A stretch of 64,000 nt of DNA from Aplectana chamaeleonis (GCA_029168955.1 JAPDOI010000874.1:1-64000), one strand, 5' to 3'; shown: positions 1 through 12,922, numbered from the stretch's first letter. Numbers and translations: made by a program. The notes: generated from the letters alone by a model not told the origin.

Positions 1-947
1 CAGGATTCCTTCAATAGAGCAAATATAGCAATTTTTTCACAAACTTTGATTCTTAAAATTTTTCTTTGTGCGATGAACTTGAGACGTCAATTTTGCTACT
101 TTAAAAGTTAAAACAAACCAACTAATCAGCAATATTTATTTTGCAAAGTATTGATTTTGTTTTCAAAAACTAAAAAAACTCTGAATAGGTTGTTTGGATA
201 AAGTAACAAATAATTGTGAAGATGAATTGTGCATTTTTTGTTTTTACCTGTTCATAATGCCGAAAAAGGATAGAAATCTTTCAAATTTCACAAAAAAACA
301 TGTTTTCTTCGTACTGTTGTAGTGTAAGCAAAGTTTGTTCTCAATGAAGTCTTTTTTCACATACTTTGGACAAAAGCAATCGAAATATAACACTTAGAAG
401 CCAGGAACAAAAGTCGTGTTGCACATGTAGTGTAATCATTCCCTACTGCTATCACACTCTTTATTCAAATGCAAATTTATAAAAAGAACAAGTTTTACGG
501 GCAGTGATAAGGAGCTTTGTTTAAAGGGATTAATCGAGTTCTATATCACGCCTTGTCAAAATAACTAAATAGATAGGAAAATTCTTTTTCAAGAAACCTC
601 AATTATCCTTACATCAACTTTGTAAAAATTAACCCTTCTCATTTAGTCACCAGAAGCTGTTATAAACTGTGACTTGGAACATTATTGCTTCATCGTACAT
701 ATATTCTCCACTCAGGTGCTAACCATTTGTGCCTATTTGAATTAACACAGTCACATGAGAGCAGAAGTTTGTTTAGAAGTGTGATTTCTACGGTATTACG
801 CAGTATTTTGTAGAACACATTCAAATCACATCTTCTCCATCCGCTGGCGTGTACCCCGGCTAATTTGGCAATAAACCTTGGCTGTAGCTGTGAGCACGGC
901 TCTCTGTTCCTCATATATTCTACGACTGCTCCATCATCTTCTTCCAG

Positions 948-1126
948 AAGGGGATTTTGTGGCAGTGAATGGACAATTTCGATGTTTTACTAATTCCGTT
1001 GTTTTATCACTGGGAAACATCGTTAGTTCGCCACGAAGAGAAGGTCGTGGAAAACTACTCGAAACCTTTTTGCAAAGCATGAAAGCTCAAAATATCGCCC
1101 GAAACTTCTTTGTAAAACCAAAATAG
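948..1126 (+). pseudogene. Possible orphan terminal exon, unidentified
   Basis: A pyrimidine-rich acceptor (CATCTTCTTCCAG) precedes a 58-codon open stretch ending in TAG. It reads like protein (basic C-terminus ending FFVKPK), but I do not recognise a family and found no upstream exon in the first 900 bases. It could be the last exon of a gene starting left of the window, a relic, or chance. No motif or domain is visible. Confidence 0.22.
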
Positions 1127-2105
1127 TCATAAGCTACAAGAAAGGTATTGTAGTAACTCTGATCTTCATGCGAAATCTTTTTTGATAAGGATATTCAGAT
1201 CGTCTATCTAATATAAAACAATATCATCAGTTAACAACTATATCATAAGTATAATATAATATCATCAGTTGAAAAAATCACCACATAAGTTTCCATTAGA
1301 GCTCTTGCTGTTTATTTTTTCAAAGTTGTTAGACATTCGCACGGATTATCGACCCAGCTGTGCTAGATTATCAATCCCAGACAATTTTTGGGTGGCCATA
1401 ACACTCTGGGAGAGCATTTTCAGAGTCTCATTGATGATCTCAGTTAGCCCCGATCTAGAGATTGTGCCTAAAAATTGAGTCACTTTGAGAGCGCAAGATG
1501 TCTTAGGTACTTAGCACGGGTTCCAGAAGGGATTCTTATTTTGCCATATTTTTTGTCCCTGGGTTTCTTCCATTTTTTCCCATTCACCTGAACGGAGGAA
1601 GCATAAGCGGGATGTTGCATATATAATGTGGCCACAAGTCCACCGAGGCAGTCCAATATGACTGTATTGCTAATAGTTTTGTATATTTGAGATTTCTGTT
1701 AATCATATGCAACAAAGCCGTTAAAATCTGACTTCTGAAAACGCTGTTTTATATATTTTTTTACTCGTGCTTGCTTCCTCGTCTCGAAATTAACGCAAAC
1801 AATAACAGGTCTCTAACAGGAAATTTGATAAGCAGTGGGAAAAAAAGATTCGAGAAAGGATGTATAACGCACGAGCAAAGTGAAGGGTGGAAAACGATGA
1901 AACTGATCAATAAAGGAAGAGGATGCAAAAGCCTTTCAGTTAGTTGTTCCTGCAAATATTTGTCACGCTTCCGACGTCTACTAGGTTGCCTGCCGAATAG
2001 CGCTATTTGTTACTAACATTAATTAAACTGCAAGTTTCTGTAAGCTCATAAGGCCCATCGAAACATGATTTTAGCATTTTAACCTGCTCGTAACATTATC
2101 GAAAA
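1127..2105. other. Gene-free stretch
   Basis: AT-rich sequence. Short open frames here have no family resemblance, no splice support and no repeat structure that I can see. Bases 1-940 are similar. Confidence 0.5.
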
Positions 2106-2107
2106 CT

Positions 2108-3890
2108 TCAGAGTGGACGGGAAGTCTTGACGTTAAGCGGACTAATGATGTGGTTTATTTCGACTTTTCAGAGGCTTTTGATAAAGTCAGTCATAGCAAG
2201 TTACTACATAAGCTCATTTAACTGAAAGTGCATCCAGTAATTTGCAAACGGCTCGAAGAATTTCTGACTAATAGAATATTCCAAGTGAAAGAGGGATCAG
2301 AGTTTTCTTCTTGTCGAAATGTTAGAAGTGGTATTCCGCAGGGTGGTGTACTATCACCTCTATTGTTCATCATTCACACCTCGGATTTACCTTAAGCAGT
2401 GGGTAATGGTGTAATCATGAAGCAATTTGCTGATTACATCTAGGTATATCACGAAATAACGGATCCCACTGATCAAATCGTTTTATAGTCGGCAATTAAT
2501 GGAGTTGTTTCATGGTCTCGCTCATGGGAACTTCCTCTTGCTCCGGAGAAAACAGTGATCATGCGGCTGGGATCTTTTGACGTTACTTCTGAATACATGA
2601 TCGGTGATCAAAGTATTTCCAGGGTCCACAATGTCAGAGATCTTGGATTTCATTATAATGACGAGTTGGACTTTACTGAACACCTGAAAATATTAAAGGC
2701 ATCGTACGCGCTAAAAACCACTCACCGTTTTTTCGGGTCAAAAGATTTTCTGGGCCCACCTAAGCACGTAAGGAGAGTTTGTTCGGTTAAAAACGCTTTA
2801 TTCTGAAGGTAAATGAGGTTGAATATCTCAAATTCCGTCAAAAGGGGCCGGCCGTCCGTCAGTCATCTGGCACATTTTGCTGCCCGCCATCATATAAGTA
2901 AATGATCAACACTTGATACAGTACAACTAAGGGGAAGCTGATGGAATATGTTGTACGATTACGTGAAAAATTACTTTTCTACGCACATCGATTAACCTTT
3001 CCTTCTCCACAAATCACTTGAAAGAAATATAAAGTTCATTTGACCGTGAGGTCGTTGGTCAAAGCAGCGATCTCCAACGATCGACTCTTCCTTACATTGA
3101 GATATTTTCGTTCTGAAAAAGGGGTATTCAGTGATTTTTTCGTGCTCTATTCAACATAGCTGTTATACTGGGTACTAGAGCTCTCCTTATATATGGAAAA
3201 CTCGAAAACGAAATTAATCGTGAACGACGCCTTTAAGCAGAAAGGCGCAGGTGCGAACATTCGAGATTTTCAAAAGTATTTGCACAAAAGATAAGGAGGT
3301 TCTCTTGAAGACATGCAAAACGTATGTCAGACCGATGGCCGAAACTGGAACAACTGTATTTGTCCGTTTAAAAAGAAGGACATTGCACTGATTGAGAAAA
3401 TTCAAAACAATTTTACAAGAAAACTGTTTATCCGTACATTTGGATTCACGTATTCCAGGATATCCCGGGCGAGAGTAAGAAACAACTCCTTGAAACTGAG
3501 TAGTTTGGAATCACGCCGAAAAGTGAGAGATGTGTGTATGGTGTTCAAGATCATATCAAGAATCATGAAAGTTGATGTTTCACAATTTTACACTTCATTA
3601 CCTTCGCGGACTCGTGGAGATTCAGTAAAAAATTCCTATAGAAAACCGAGATTAAACGTTAGGCATTCAGCTTCACCTGTCGATTGGGGTCTGCGTACGT
3701 GTCCCTAAGGCGTGGGCTACAGCCTATTCCTCAACTTTTCGGACAGTTCAAGCGTTTGGCAAGAATCAAGATTCTTTCTGAGTAGGACTGCGGTTTATGG
3801 GCATCCTTTGTTGTTTTTCGTTTCATTTGCTACGCTTTCTTATCTGAATTATGTCTTAAACTACGTGATAAATTATTATTATGATATTAT
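2108..3890 (+). pseudogene. CR1/jockey-type LINE reverse transcriptase relic
   Basis: Broken reverse transcriptase of a non-LTR retrotransposon. Readable pieces in order are FDFSEAFDKVSH (RT block A region, near 2,160), a GIPQGGVLSPLLF block (near 2,330), FADY in place of the catalytic FADD (near 2,425), a block starting LPLAPEKT, and the C-terminal thumb/tail (KKKDIALIEKIQNNF, about 3,370-3,410). It has several in-frame stops, at least two frame changes and a roughly 450-bp unrelated stretch at about 2,830-3,290, so it is dead. The same lineage reappears, better preserved, at 44.7-46.0 kb. It is 5'-truncated: no endonuclease domain is visible. Confidence 0.75.
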
Positions 3891-4161
3891 CTATTATAAA
3901 TAATTTTGTTACCAATAGCTGAGTGCGGCTTCCTAAATGAATGCAACGGACAGTATGTGTACCCCAAAAACTTTCACGTCATTGTTCCTGGTAATTGATT
4001 TTCCATGGACTGCAGACTTATAAGAAAAGACGTAAACACGTTTACCCCACCTTGACATTGATAAATCTGAACTCTAGTCAACCTTTTATCGTCTGGTGAG
4101 GTGAGTGTGTTGTGCGTGGAGAGACCGCCGTTCCGCTGGATCAATCGTTCGCGTCAACACA

Positions 4162-7100
4162 ATGCGATCACCAATTTCACTACGGGTCTCCGGACTTATC
4201 ATTGCTGATTACTACAAACCAAAACAACTCTTAAGTAGTAGTACCAGACAATTTCTGCGTCAGAAAGCCTCTACCTCCTCGTCAAAGATGACATTTGAAG
4301 ACCGAGCGAAGGAATTTTTCATTTTCGATCAAGTGCAGCAGGATGCGTTCAGGTGAGGATTCTGGTTTTTTTCTAATGATTATTGTTCAAAAAAGAGTTT
4401 TCCACAGAATAATTCGCTCAACTTAATTCATTAGAAAACAATACCGGGAATGAAAGCATCCCGAATGGGAACGATTTATGACATGAATTGAATTTCTTCA
4501 TGCTTTCAACAGATACAAAGTTTTGTTTTTTTTTGTTTTCATTTATTCTTTTTCAATTAGTTATTATTTGTTTAATATCGTGTACTTATTCACTTATTTA
4601 TTTGCTTATTTAGTGATTTTTCTTTTCTATAACTTATCTATTGAAGCAATACTACTTCACGGTTTTTACGAGAACTAAGGGAGCGAAGAAACAATACGAG
4701 TATTTGACAACAAAAATTTTTGGTCGATATGAAAATTACCGAGGATTTTCTTCAAATCGCACGCAAATATAATAATTTCATGACGCGATCCTTCTATGTA
4801 TTCGTCTGTGTGATTTAGAAAAATCAATCAAAAATTCAGAAATTCGTCTGTTTGACCGTAAATTCATAACACAGCTTACAAGGAAAGGTCAAATGAAGAA
4901 AGTAGCCATTCCAAACGCAAAGTACCTTTCTAGGTGAACATTTTACGAAATTTTCGAATCTGACCTTGCTAGCTGGTGTTCTTTTCTCTGTACGAAGTTA
5001 TTAGAGTTAATTAGTGAAAATTCATAGTTTATTGTATTTATGTCTACAATAATCTACCTTAACCTTGCCTACTCAGAAATTTCTGATTGAGTTACATGCG
5101 AACGCGAATTTAGGACTCTCAACATGTTACGTGCGACTTATCTTTACAACTTTAAGTTACATTTGGCCTTCAATTTTATTGCACATGTAACTTATCTACG
5201 AGACAGGCGTATTCAAGGGAAGTATACGACTCACTCTTGGGGCAGAACTCAGAAATATGCACCGTCATCGAATCAATTACCCAAGTTTGAGGTACTTGGA
5301 CGCCTTGGCGGCCCCAGGTAGCGCTCGGCGAGCCGTCCGCATTGTGCGTCGGTTAGCTAGCCGCGCCACGTGTTGGTGTCCCAGCCGCGTCGCATGTTGT
5401 CTGTGTTAGGTTACATATAACAACATCGCAATTTACTCGCAATGCTGCGTAAGTAACGTGTAATATTGAGACAAGTTACGCGTGACCTTAATCGAATGTC
5501 ACGGCAAATTACACGTAACATCTTCTCAAGTTAAATGTGAATTCGGAGTAAGTTGCGTGAAGCCATCACGCAACTTGCGTCAAGGTCCCAGGTAGCTTGT
5601 TCAGAAACTCCTGAGTAAAACTGAAAGTGGACACCGATGTCGTGTTTAGCGCATCGAATAGCTCAACCAGGGAAACTGAGAGCGAAAAAAATTCGATTTC
5701 CGATGCCCCAAAAATCCACAAGGGCACCCTGAGAACAATTAAATGTATAAAACAGCTTGACATGGCCATTGTCGAAAGATTCTCCAAAACTCTGCAAAAT
5801 TCGGGAAAGTTCTTCGAGAAAAAGTGTATATCAAAAAACTCGCAAATTAACTTTCTAAACGTTTGCCTTCTGGTGTGCGTTCGGTGCGTAGCGCCTTCCT
5901 CAGACCTGGAATACATAGATTATTGCTGAACAGGAATCATTGTTTCAGCGAACTAGACTGAGTGTCAAGTTATCTGTGGGTTGACTGGGCCAACACTGTT
6001 CGACCGCATCCCTGTGTTCCGCGTAACCAACGCGGGTCTGAGATTGCATTTCAACACAGGCTGTCGCTAAATCCGTAGATTCTCGCTACAGAATTATAGC
6101 GAGAATATACGGGTTTAGCGACAGAGAGATCAATGTATCGAATTTAGCCTTTGTTTTTACGTAGAATACGCGCAGAATTTGCACCCTTGTAGCCTGGACA
6201 CAAGAATATGAGGGTTTTAGCTAACGTAGCCAAAACCCGTAGTTTACCGCTACATGGAATGGGGCGGCGTTTCAGGCCGCGCCCTCGGAGGCATCTAGCT
6301 ACGCGTTGGCAGAGTTTTGACTTGAAGCCCCAACTCCCAGTAAATGGTCACATACCGCTCCGGCGTTATAAATAGCTCAGCGGGCAGTGTTACTCCTATC
6401 GTTATGTTTCTCGAAGAATTTTCGCGAACTTCGCAGAGTTTTGAAGCCTCTTTCGACAATAAACATTTCAAGCAGCACTGAGGCCTCGAAATATGTAGCA
6501 GTATTCTTGCATAAATAAAAGGGCGTTTACGACACCTTTCTCTTTTCACACTCAATCGAAGTTTTTAGGTCGCTAAAGCTGGTCACCATATTTACGCGGT
6601 GTTAGAATAGTTTGCGTCAAATAATTTTTTTTGCAGGACCTCGAAACTGAGCACCAGCCGGCAGGGATCTTCGCGCGCTGCTTATGGGGGACTGATTTTC
6701 GCCCAGGCTATGGCAGCAGCTGAAAATACCGTTGATGAAAAGTTGAAACCTCATGCTATGCACTCATTTTTTCTATTGAATGGTGAGTGTGACCATTTCT
6801 GATGCCTCATCGCGACAATGAGTTACAAAACGAGAAGAGATCGAACTTACAAGGAACCACTATAAGTCATAATGACCATTCCAAATGAAATGTACTTTTC
6901 TAGAACCATTTTCGGACGAAAAGTCCGAATATGCCCATCGCAGCTGCCTAGACCCACTTTGAAAGAAGTTATAGGTTTTTTTTCTGAGTTTCGTACCTAT
7001 TGTACCCTCCAAAAAGCGCAATATTTCGACGAAAATCCGGAAACGGACCTCATAATCGTGTTCAGCGCCCAACACTATCTCCCTAGGCAAAGTTTCGGTG

Positions 7101-10100
7101 AAGGAACATTCTCCAAACTTTCCGCAGACTGACAGCGTTTTGGAGTTTTGAAGATTTTTCGATTGAGCGTTTGTTTATACCCATTAAAGGCAGGGTTCGC
7201 GATAAAATCGGTTGTTGTGCTATCCCCATGAAAAGGTAGATCTTGGCATCACAAAAGTGACAATAAGTAAAAAATTGGATAAAAAACGCTCAGGAACAAG
7301 TTATTGCCTGGTGTCCTCCCGTCTCCAATTATCGGGATTTCTAGAAAAGCCTGTTTTGTTAGCTTTTGTTTTGCTTTTAAAGTAATTAATGAGCACTTCT
7401 GGAGACTACTGACTACATAAACAGCAAAACAAAAGGCGGATAAACAAGCGTAAACGAAAATCTCGTTAATTAGGGGGCCGGCCGACACCAGTAATTAGCC
7501 GTTATACTTTATTTTTGAGCGTTTTTCCCGCGAAATTCCGGGGTTTTTCACTAATTTTTACTTTTGTGATGATCAAATCTACATTTTCATGAAGAGAGCT
7601 CAAAAATCGTTTTTATCGCGAACTCTGCCTTTAAAGGCTCTCGAAGCGTTTCAGAAAAATATACTAGATTTGACTTAAAATTCGCCCTCGGGAGTTATTT
7701 GGGGTGTTGATCACCAATCTGAGGTTCATTTGTCGTTTTTACAAAGTTTTCGACTAAATTTGATCAAAGCTTCCCACCGGCGGAAAAAAATTGACGGAAA
7801 AATCGACTTTTAACGATTTCCGGAATGTGGCTACAGATGTTGCTCAAATCGTTCTTCTGGAGGTATTTTGGGGTGCTCAATACAAATCTGATGTCAGTTT
7901 TTCGATTTTTGACAGCTTACGGTAGATTACGGTGGGTATACAGTAGTTCGGTCAAAGTCTCAGATTTGTCTCAAAGTTTCTATGTGGGAGCTATTTGGGG
8001 TGCTGAACAGGGATGTGCGTAATTACGACTAACGACTAACGAATTTAACGACTAACGGGCTTTTTCGGTGTTACGACTAACGAATAACGAAATTTGAAAT
8101 ATTTTCGTAAGCAATCCCAAAATTCGTTAGAAAGTCAATCAGCATCTGAATCGCGCTCCTCGGTGAAGTCTTCAACGCTGCGCCAGGATTGATACGTATT
8201 GCACTGTTGGTTGTTCTAGGTGAAGGTGCGCAAATAACCCAAATTGATTTCAGTATTTATTATTTCTACTGACTTCGCAGTTCTGAACCCCCCCCCCATT
8301 TCGACCTCAAACCAACGTTGAGCAAGGTCCGGAGCAGCGCTTCTGCGACTTCGCTTCGGTCGCGCACGACTCTATGGTAGGCTCGCTGAACCAGTTCCGA
8401 AACATTACCGGCTCCAGCGGAATTTTTTTACGCAGGTCACTATCAGAGGTGGTAATATGGAGCGGTGCCTGCAGGCCACAACTGCTCAACGACGGTACCT
8501 GTTTCAGAAAAATATACTCTAGATTTGACTTAAATTCGGCCCTCGGGAGGTATTCGGGGTGCTGATCACCAATCTGAGGTTCATTTGTCCGTGTTTTTAC
8601 AAAGTTTCGACTAGATTTAGATCAAAGCTTCATATAGCGCAGAATAGTAAATTTTGCTCTGGAAAAATCGACTTTTAACGATTTCCGGAATGTGGCGGCA
8701 GATGTGGCTCAAATCGTTCTTCTATTTACAAGGGGTATTTTGGGGTGCTCAATACAAATCTGATGTCAGTTTTCAAATCCTAGATTTTTAACGACTAACG
8801 ACTAACGAGGGTTTTGGCCGGTTGAACGACTAACGACTAACGAATTGCAAAATTTCTATTACGCACATCCCTGGTGCTGAATACGAATTCGATGTCCGTT
8901 TGCCGATTCTCGAATTATTAAGGTAGCTTTTGTCTCCTGAATGGCATGTTACGTACCGTACCCTAAACTAAGCCTTAAAATTTTGACAAGCGAATCCCAT
9001 CGTGTTCAGCACCCCAGATTACCCCTGCACACGTTTTTAGCAAAATCCGGGAAAATTTTTCAAACACCCTGAAAATTCCATGGGCTTACCCTGGGATTAC
9101 CTAGCCGCGAAGCTTTGAAAACGCTAATAACTCCTTTCAGAGTGGGTCTAGGCAGCAGCGATGGGCATAATCGGACTTTTCGTCCGAAAATGGTTCTAGA
9201 GAAGTACATTTTATTTGGAATGGTTACTATGACTTATAGTGGTTCCCTTGTTAGTTGCATACCTCTAGTTCAGTGGACACTTCACTGCCCGTCCAGTATC
9301 ATGTTAGGAGGGTCCGTGATGGTCGATCCTTCTGCACGCGGACGGTCGAGGCTGTGCAGGATGGGAAGATTGCCTTCACAATGCAGATCTCTTTCCATGT
9401 GGTTCGTTTCATTTCAACTTATATGTGAACCTACTACGACCCCTGATAAAAAGTATGTATGCTTTTTCCATAACTGCAGGTAGAGCCGGACGCGGCTGTT
9501 CATCAAGATGCAATGCCAGATGCGCCGTCATGGAAAGAGTTGAAGTCGATGGCTGATGTCATACCGTGGTTGCAGACAGAAGTTGATGAAGGTATTCAAC
9601 TTTTATCATAATTGACTTGCACACTCGACTCATGCTCGCCTTATGTGGAATGACAGCAAGTTCTGTTGAACTGTGCATGTCGGATAGGAAGGAGGGTCCA
9701 TGTCATGCAATTTTTGAGCCGAGACGCCGACAGTGGGCGCGAAAGCATTTGATCGCACTCGTCACCTTCATGTTCTCACATGAGGCACATTTTCCTAAGT
9801 AGAGTAAAGCTAGGTCGCGGTTACCCGATCAAATTTCACAACCTGTTTGTCGGCTGTTAGAAGAGAATAGTACTGTTCTAGGCCGGATGGAGTTGAAACC
9901 GGCAGTTGTGAGACGGTTGAAATACTACGAGAGGCGAGCGAATCAGAAAGATGAAGATTTGTTTGAGGTAGAGTTTGATTCAACAAATGTATATGCAGGA
10001 GCTTTAGCACTGGATAGGTAGCGGCCGAGTTGACTTCATTGGTGCGCGCGTAGCACGCTTATTAGATGCTATCAACAGGCGGCTTATACAAGGGAAGTAT

Positions 10101-12453
10101 ACAAGGCATAGTTTGAACTTCTTGTGTGTCTATGGTCAGGTCCGTGACTTGCCGCCTCAAGCAAAAAGTTTAAATCTCACCGGCAGGTGGTGGTATGGTA
10201 AGACGATCACCTGCTCTCATCTCTCGGCCTGAATCGATTAGCGAGCCAGCGCACGAGGCCGCACGCTACAGCCGCCGGTGAGACCTTAATTTTTTTTTTG
10301 CTTGAGGCGACAAGCCACGGACCCGACTGTGCAGTTCTTGCACTGACAAACTTTTGGGTTTTGGAAATAGTACAAAAGAGGAAAAAACCACTTAAAATGT
10401 ATAAAAAAAAGTTCAACACTAAGAAAAATCACATGTAGTTTACACTTTTTTTAAACTCCCTGTTTTCTGTTTCCCCCGCCCCTTTTTTTTGAACAATTTT
10501 CTCTGTTTTCTGTCAAGCTGGATTTTCACTATTCCGTTTCAAAAAAAACCTTTTCCGCGCATTCCTGGTCGCTAGTCCTATGAAATATAGTTCGAAATCG
10601 TATCGGAGCAGCACAGATATGCCTTTTCTTGTACTGAGGAAGAAAGTGGCTATGGCTCTTACGGGACATACGGTAGATAGAGCTAGGCAAAAGTGAACGA
10701 TATGATTTCCAAGGTCAAGGTTGAGTATTTAAAAAAATGTTATACATTAAGGCAGTGTTCATAGGTAGATTTCGTTTTCGAGTTATCAGTGTAAAACACT
10801 ATGCTGGCAGATGCTGGAGGGGATAGAGTCGGAGAAAGCAGGGAAAACGGGCCAGAAATCGATAGAAACGGCCGTGAAGTGAAGATTTCGTTAACCCAAT
10901 AAGCCTGCTAAGCCCGCCCCGCCCCCCATTCTGACGAGCTTGTGGCGCCGCAGACGTTTTCGATTGCAAATTGCCAAGCAACTCCGCCACGTCCAGCCTG
11001 ATCGATTCGCGCACATTTCGCCATTGGCGCGCGCTTGCGGAAACTAGCTGGGCGCGTAGAGTCGTCTTCACCCTGAACCTGTAGGTACGTTAGAAACCAT
11101 TATTTTAGCTTATTCTGAGCGTTTTTCTTCGCTGTTTCTTCACTAATCGTCTAACCACACGACCAAAAAACAATTCTGAGTTGAACTTGAATGTGGTATT
11201 CATCGTGAATACTGCCCTCAGGTTCATGTTGTGCGTTGACCTGATTTCGAGCGGGTCAAGTGTGTTCCCAGAGGGTCTCAAAAAGGCTTCAAACATCGTG
11301 ATAAAGATCTTTGCTCATTTTTGCTTTACGTAAGAGCACCTTATGCTCAAGAATGCATCAGGATATTGCTTGAAGAAGCTTAATACTATATGTCGCAGAA
11401 GGGATCTTGATAGGTAGTTGTGGGGGAGGACCGAGACAGGCTCTCTGGCACCATTATAGTGAACCTTGTATAGCCTAGATTGAGATAGAAGTCATAATTC
11501 AGCACTTCAGATACGACCAACCAGCGTCGACCGGCACATAGGGCACGGCGACTTGAGTAGTTCAACAACATTCTATTCGTGGTTTAAGGCCAACGGTGAA
11601 TTGGGAAATTGCGAAAAGCTGCACAGGTCACCTGCTCATTTTCACTTATTGTATATTGGTCTATCACAAATAATGATTTAGGTACCTCGTCGCGTATAAT
11701 TCAGACTCTACATTAGCAGGATCTGCATTTCGAGCTCATTATGTGTGAGTGTAAAGGCAGAAACATACTTGGTCGCAGCGGCAAACGCTCTGTGCACGGA
11801 GAACTTCCGTATTTACGAGGTTTCGAGACTGGTGGCGCTTCACCAGTTCCTAATATTCATGCTTTTTGCGCGCTGCATTCGCCGCTGCGGCGAAGTCAAA
11901 ACACGGCTGTAGGTCAGAATTTTGTCCGTTTCACTTCTATCTCGACTCAAATTCACTATTTTAGAAATGGTTTCGATCCCAGTATGATTTTCTCTCTGGA
12001 TCACAATGTATGGATGCACCAACACGAAATGCGGGCCGATCAATGGATGCTGTATGAGAACACCTCCACAGTTGCAGGTGAGATATTGATTGCACCACGC
12101 ATAAATATTCTGCTTATTGACTGCTCGCGATCCGCCCACTGAATCTAGTGTTGCCTGCGATTCAAACAAAACTGCTATAGTTACACTCGACCCTACCTAT
12201 AGGTTCTCATTTGCCCGCGTTCGGCCCGGAGAGTCCTTCGAAGACCGTGGTCTGCCCGTTATCTTTCCTCCGCCAGCCCTGGGTTACTTCTTCAAAATGT
12301 GAAGTCACGGCTTCAGAAGATTGCGTTCACACTTCAGGTCGAGGTAGAGCATTCACCACGGGTAAACTCTGGAGCGAAGATGGAACCCTCCTGATTAGTT
12401 GCACTCAAGAGGTTGTTCTTCGAAGTCGGAACACTGAAGTTTCGAGGATTTGA
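4162..12453 (+). CDS. ACOT8-like: Peroxisomal acyl-CoA thioesterase II (ACOT8/TesB family), copy 1
   Basis: Predicted to hydrolyse fatty acyl-CoA to free acid plus CoA in peroxisomes. Nine exons: 4162-4352, 6637-6782, 9274-9401, 9480-9591, 9882-9967, 11511-11626, 11682-11744, 11965-12077, 12338-12453. They total 1,071 nt (356 aa), with phases that join without a break. The N-terminal hot-dog carries AYGGLIFAQ and RRVRDGRSF (residues about 80-155). The C-terminal hot-dog carries AYNSD, FSLDHNVWMHQ and CTQEV, placing the family's Asp/Ser/Gln set at D268, S291 and Q342. The protein ends in SRI, a PTS1-like tripeptide. An upstream in-frame ATG at 4105 exists, but 4162 aligns with the start of copy 2. 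Met43 would skip an Arg/Ser-rich leader. Exon 3 could end at 9398 instead. Introns 1, 2 and 5 are inflated by repeats. Confidence 0.93.
5097..5555. mobile_element. Palindromic element with GTTACATGTAAC-like arms (SL locus A)
   Basis: Lies inside intron 1 of thioesterase copy 1. The left arm (ATGTTACGTGCGAC and similar) and right arm (AAATTACACGTAACAT and similar) are loose inverted copies rich in TTACRTGTAA-type words. The centre is the SL1-like core at 5,217-5,350. The arms resemble those of the 42.8-43.7 kb element and not those of the other two SL-core elements. No target duplication could be fixed. Confidence 0.5.
5217..5350 (+). ncRNA. SL1 RNA-like locus A
   Basis: Bases 5270-5291 match the 22-nt nematode SL1 exon at 19 of 22 positions, including an unbroken AATTACCCAAGTTTGAG. 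They are followed directly by GTACTTGG, so a 5' splice donor sits where SL RNA has one. UACC/GGUA of stem I can still pair. The box TATACGAC begins 47 nt upstream. I see no clear Sm site (AU-rich run then GG) in the next 130 nt, so a functional SL RNA is doubtful. A derived or decoy copy is more likely. Confidence 0.45.
5955..6312 (-). mobile_element. Partial copy of the TACTCTGCC element
   Basis: Reverse-complement relative of the first part of the element at 57,013-57,690. It includes the internal hairpin with GTCGCTAAATCCGTAGATTC and its complement (about 6,062-6,122), and the terminal ATCTAGCTACGCGTTGGC near 6,293. Homology continues beyond the 57-kb element's end sequence, so the two copies share flanking material too. 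Confidence 0.6.
7184..7634. mobile_element. TTAA-flanked MITE (AGGCAGNGTTCACGAT family), copy 1
   Basis: TTAA at both edges (7184-7187 and 7631-7634). Just inside are matching inverted ends: AGGCAGGGTTCGCGATAAAA on the left, and on the right the complement of AGGCAGAGTTCGCGATAAAA. The body is about 443 bp with no coding capacity. TTAA targets are typical of piggyBac-type transposases. The same end occurs at many other sites in the window. Confidence 0.75.
8008..8873. mobile_element. hAT-like non-autonomous element with ACGACTAACG subterminal repeats
   Basis: 866 bp with ends CAGGGATGTGCG and CGCACATCCCTG. It is flanked by perfect 8-bp target duplications GTGCTGAA (8000-8007 and 8874-8881). 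ACGACTAACG units are clustered just inside both ends, in the same orientation on the + strand. The interior (about 8,500-8,785) repeats sequence found just outside the element at about 7,655-7,910. CAGGG-type termini and 8-bp duplications are hallmarks of the hAT superfamily. No transposase is visible. Confidence 0.85.
10136..10326. mobile_element. Short palindromic MITE, AGGTCCGTGRCTTG ends
   Basis: Inverted ends (TCAGGTCCGTGACTTG and CAAGCCACGGACCCGA) followed by CAAGCAAAAA-type and TCACCGGC-type inner arms. Lies in intron 5 of thioesterase copy 1. A second copy is at 14,958-15,120. Confidence 0.65.
10740..11300. other. Intron 5 remainder, no feature resolved
   Basis: Contains a lone AGGCAGTGTTCATAG end of the TTAA MITE family near 10,750 and otherwise nothing I can interpret. 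Confidence 0.4.
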
Positions 12454-12922
12454 ATTTGATTGTTTTGATTGTTAAGTTTTTAATGCACATAAACATCCTG
12501 CATATTACTGCTTGTATTGCAGAAGTGAATAACAGTAGTGATGGATACGTATCCTGACGGAAATGTGTTCGCTGGCGCTTCGTAGGATTCCGACAAAACA
12601 TCACAGAAAGAACAATGCTTCTTGCCTCCCTCGCAAATGCTCCAACACGGTTTTAATGCAACTTTCGGCACTACTCTACCATAGTGAGTCAACATCCGCT
12701 GCTGTTTGAGCGCTGTTTCTTGAAGGGGATTACGGTGGGTTACTGTCGATATACCGTAATATGTAGTACTGTAGGTTTTACCGAAAGTTGGCCTAAGCTT
12801 ATTGCTTAAGGAAGCTGATCACAAATACGTGATTGTGTCCGGAATCCCAGAAGACGATAGTTTACTTTAGGAGCCATGATGATTTTCACCGTCAAACCTG
12901 CGACATGACTAAAACGATATGT

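Larger units (their letters stand above)
6843..9256. repeat. Composite inverted repeat filling intron 2 of thioesterase copy 1
   Basis: About 125 nt at 6,845-6,970 reappear inverted at about 9,120-9,255. Shared words include CATTCCAAATGAAATGTAC and TTTTCGGACGAAAAGTCCG. Between them lie a TTAA MITE (7,184-7,634) and a hAT-like element (8,008-8,873). A looser third copy of the arm is at about 4,880-4,960. Confidence 0.65.

Noticed and set aside
10080..10150. GGGAAGTATACAAGGC resembling the box upstream of the SL-like exons
   Set aside because: No SL-like exon follows at 46-51 nt, so it is a partial core remnant or chance.
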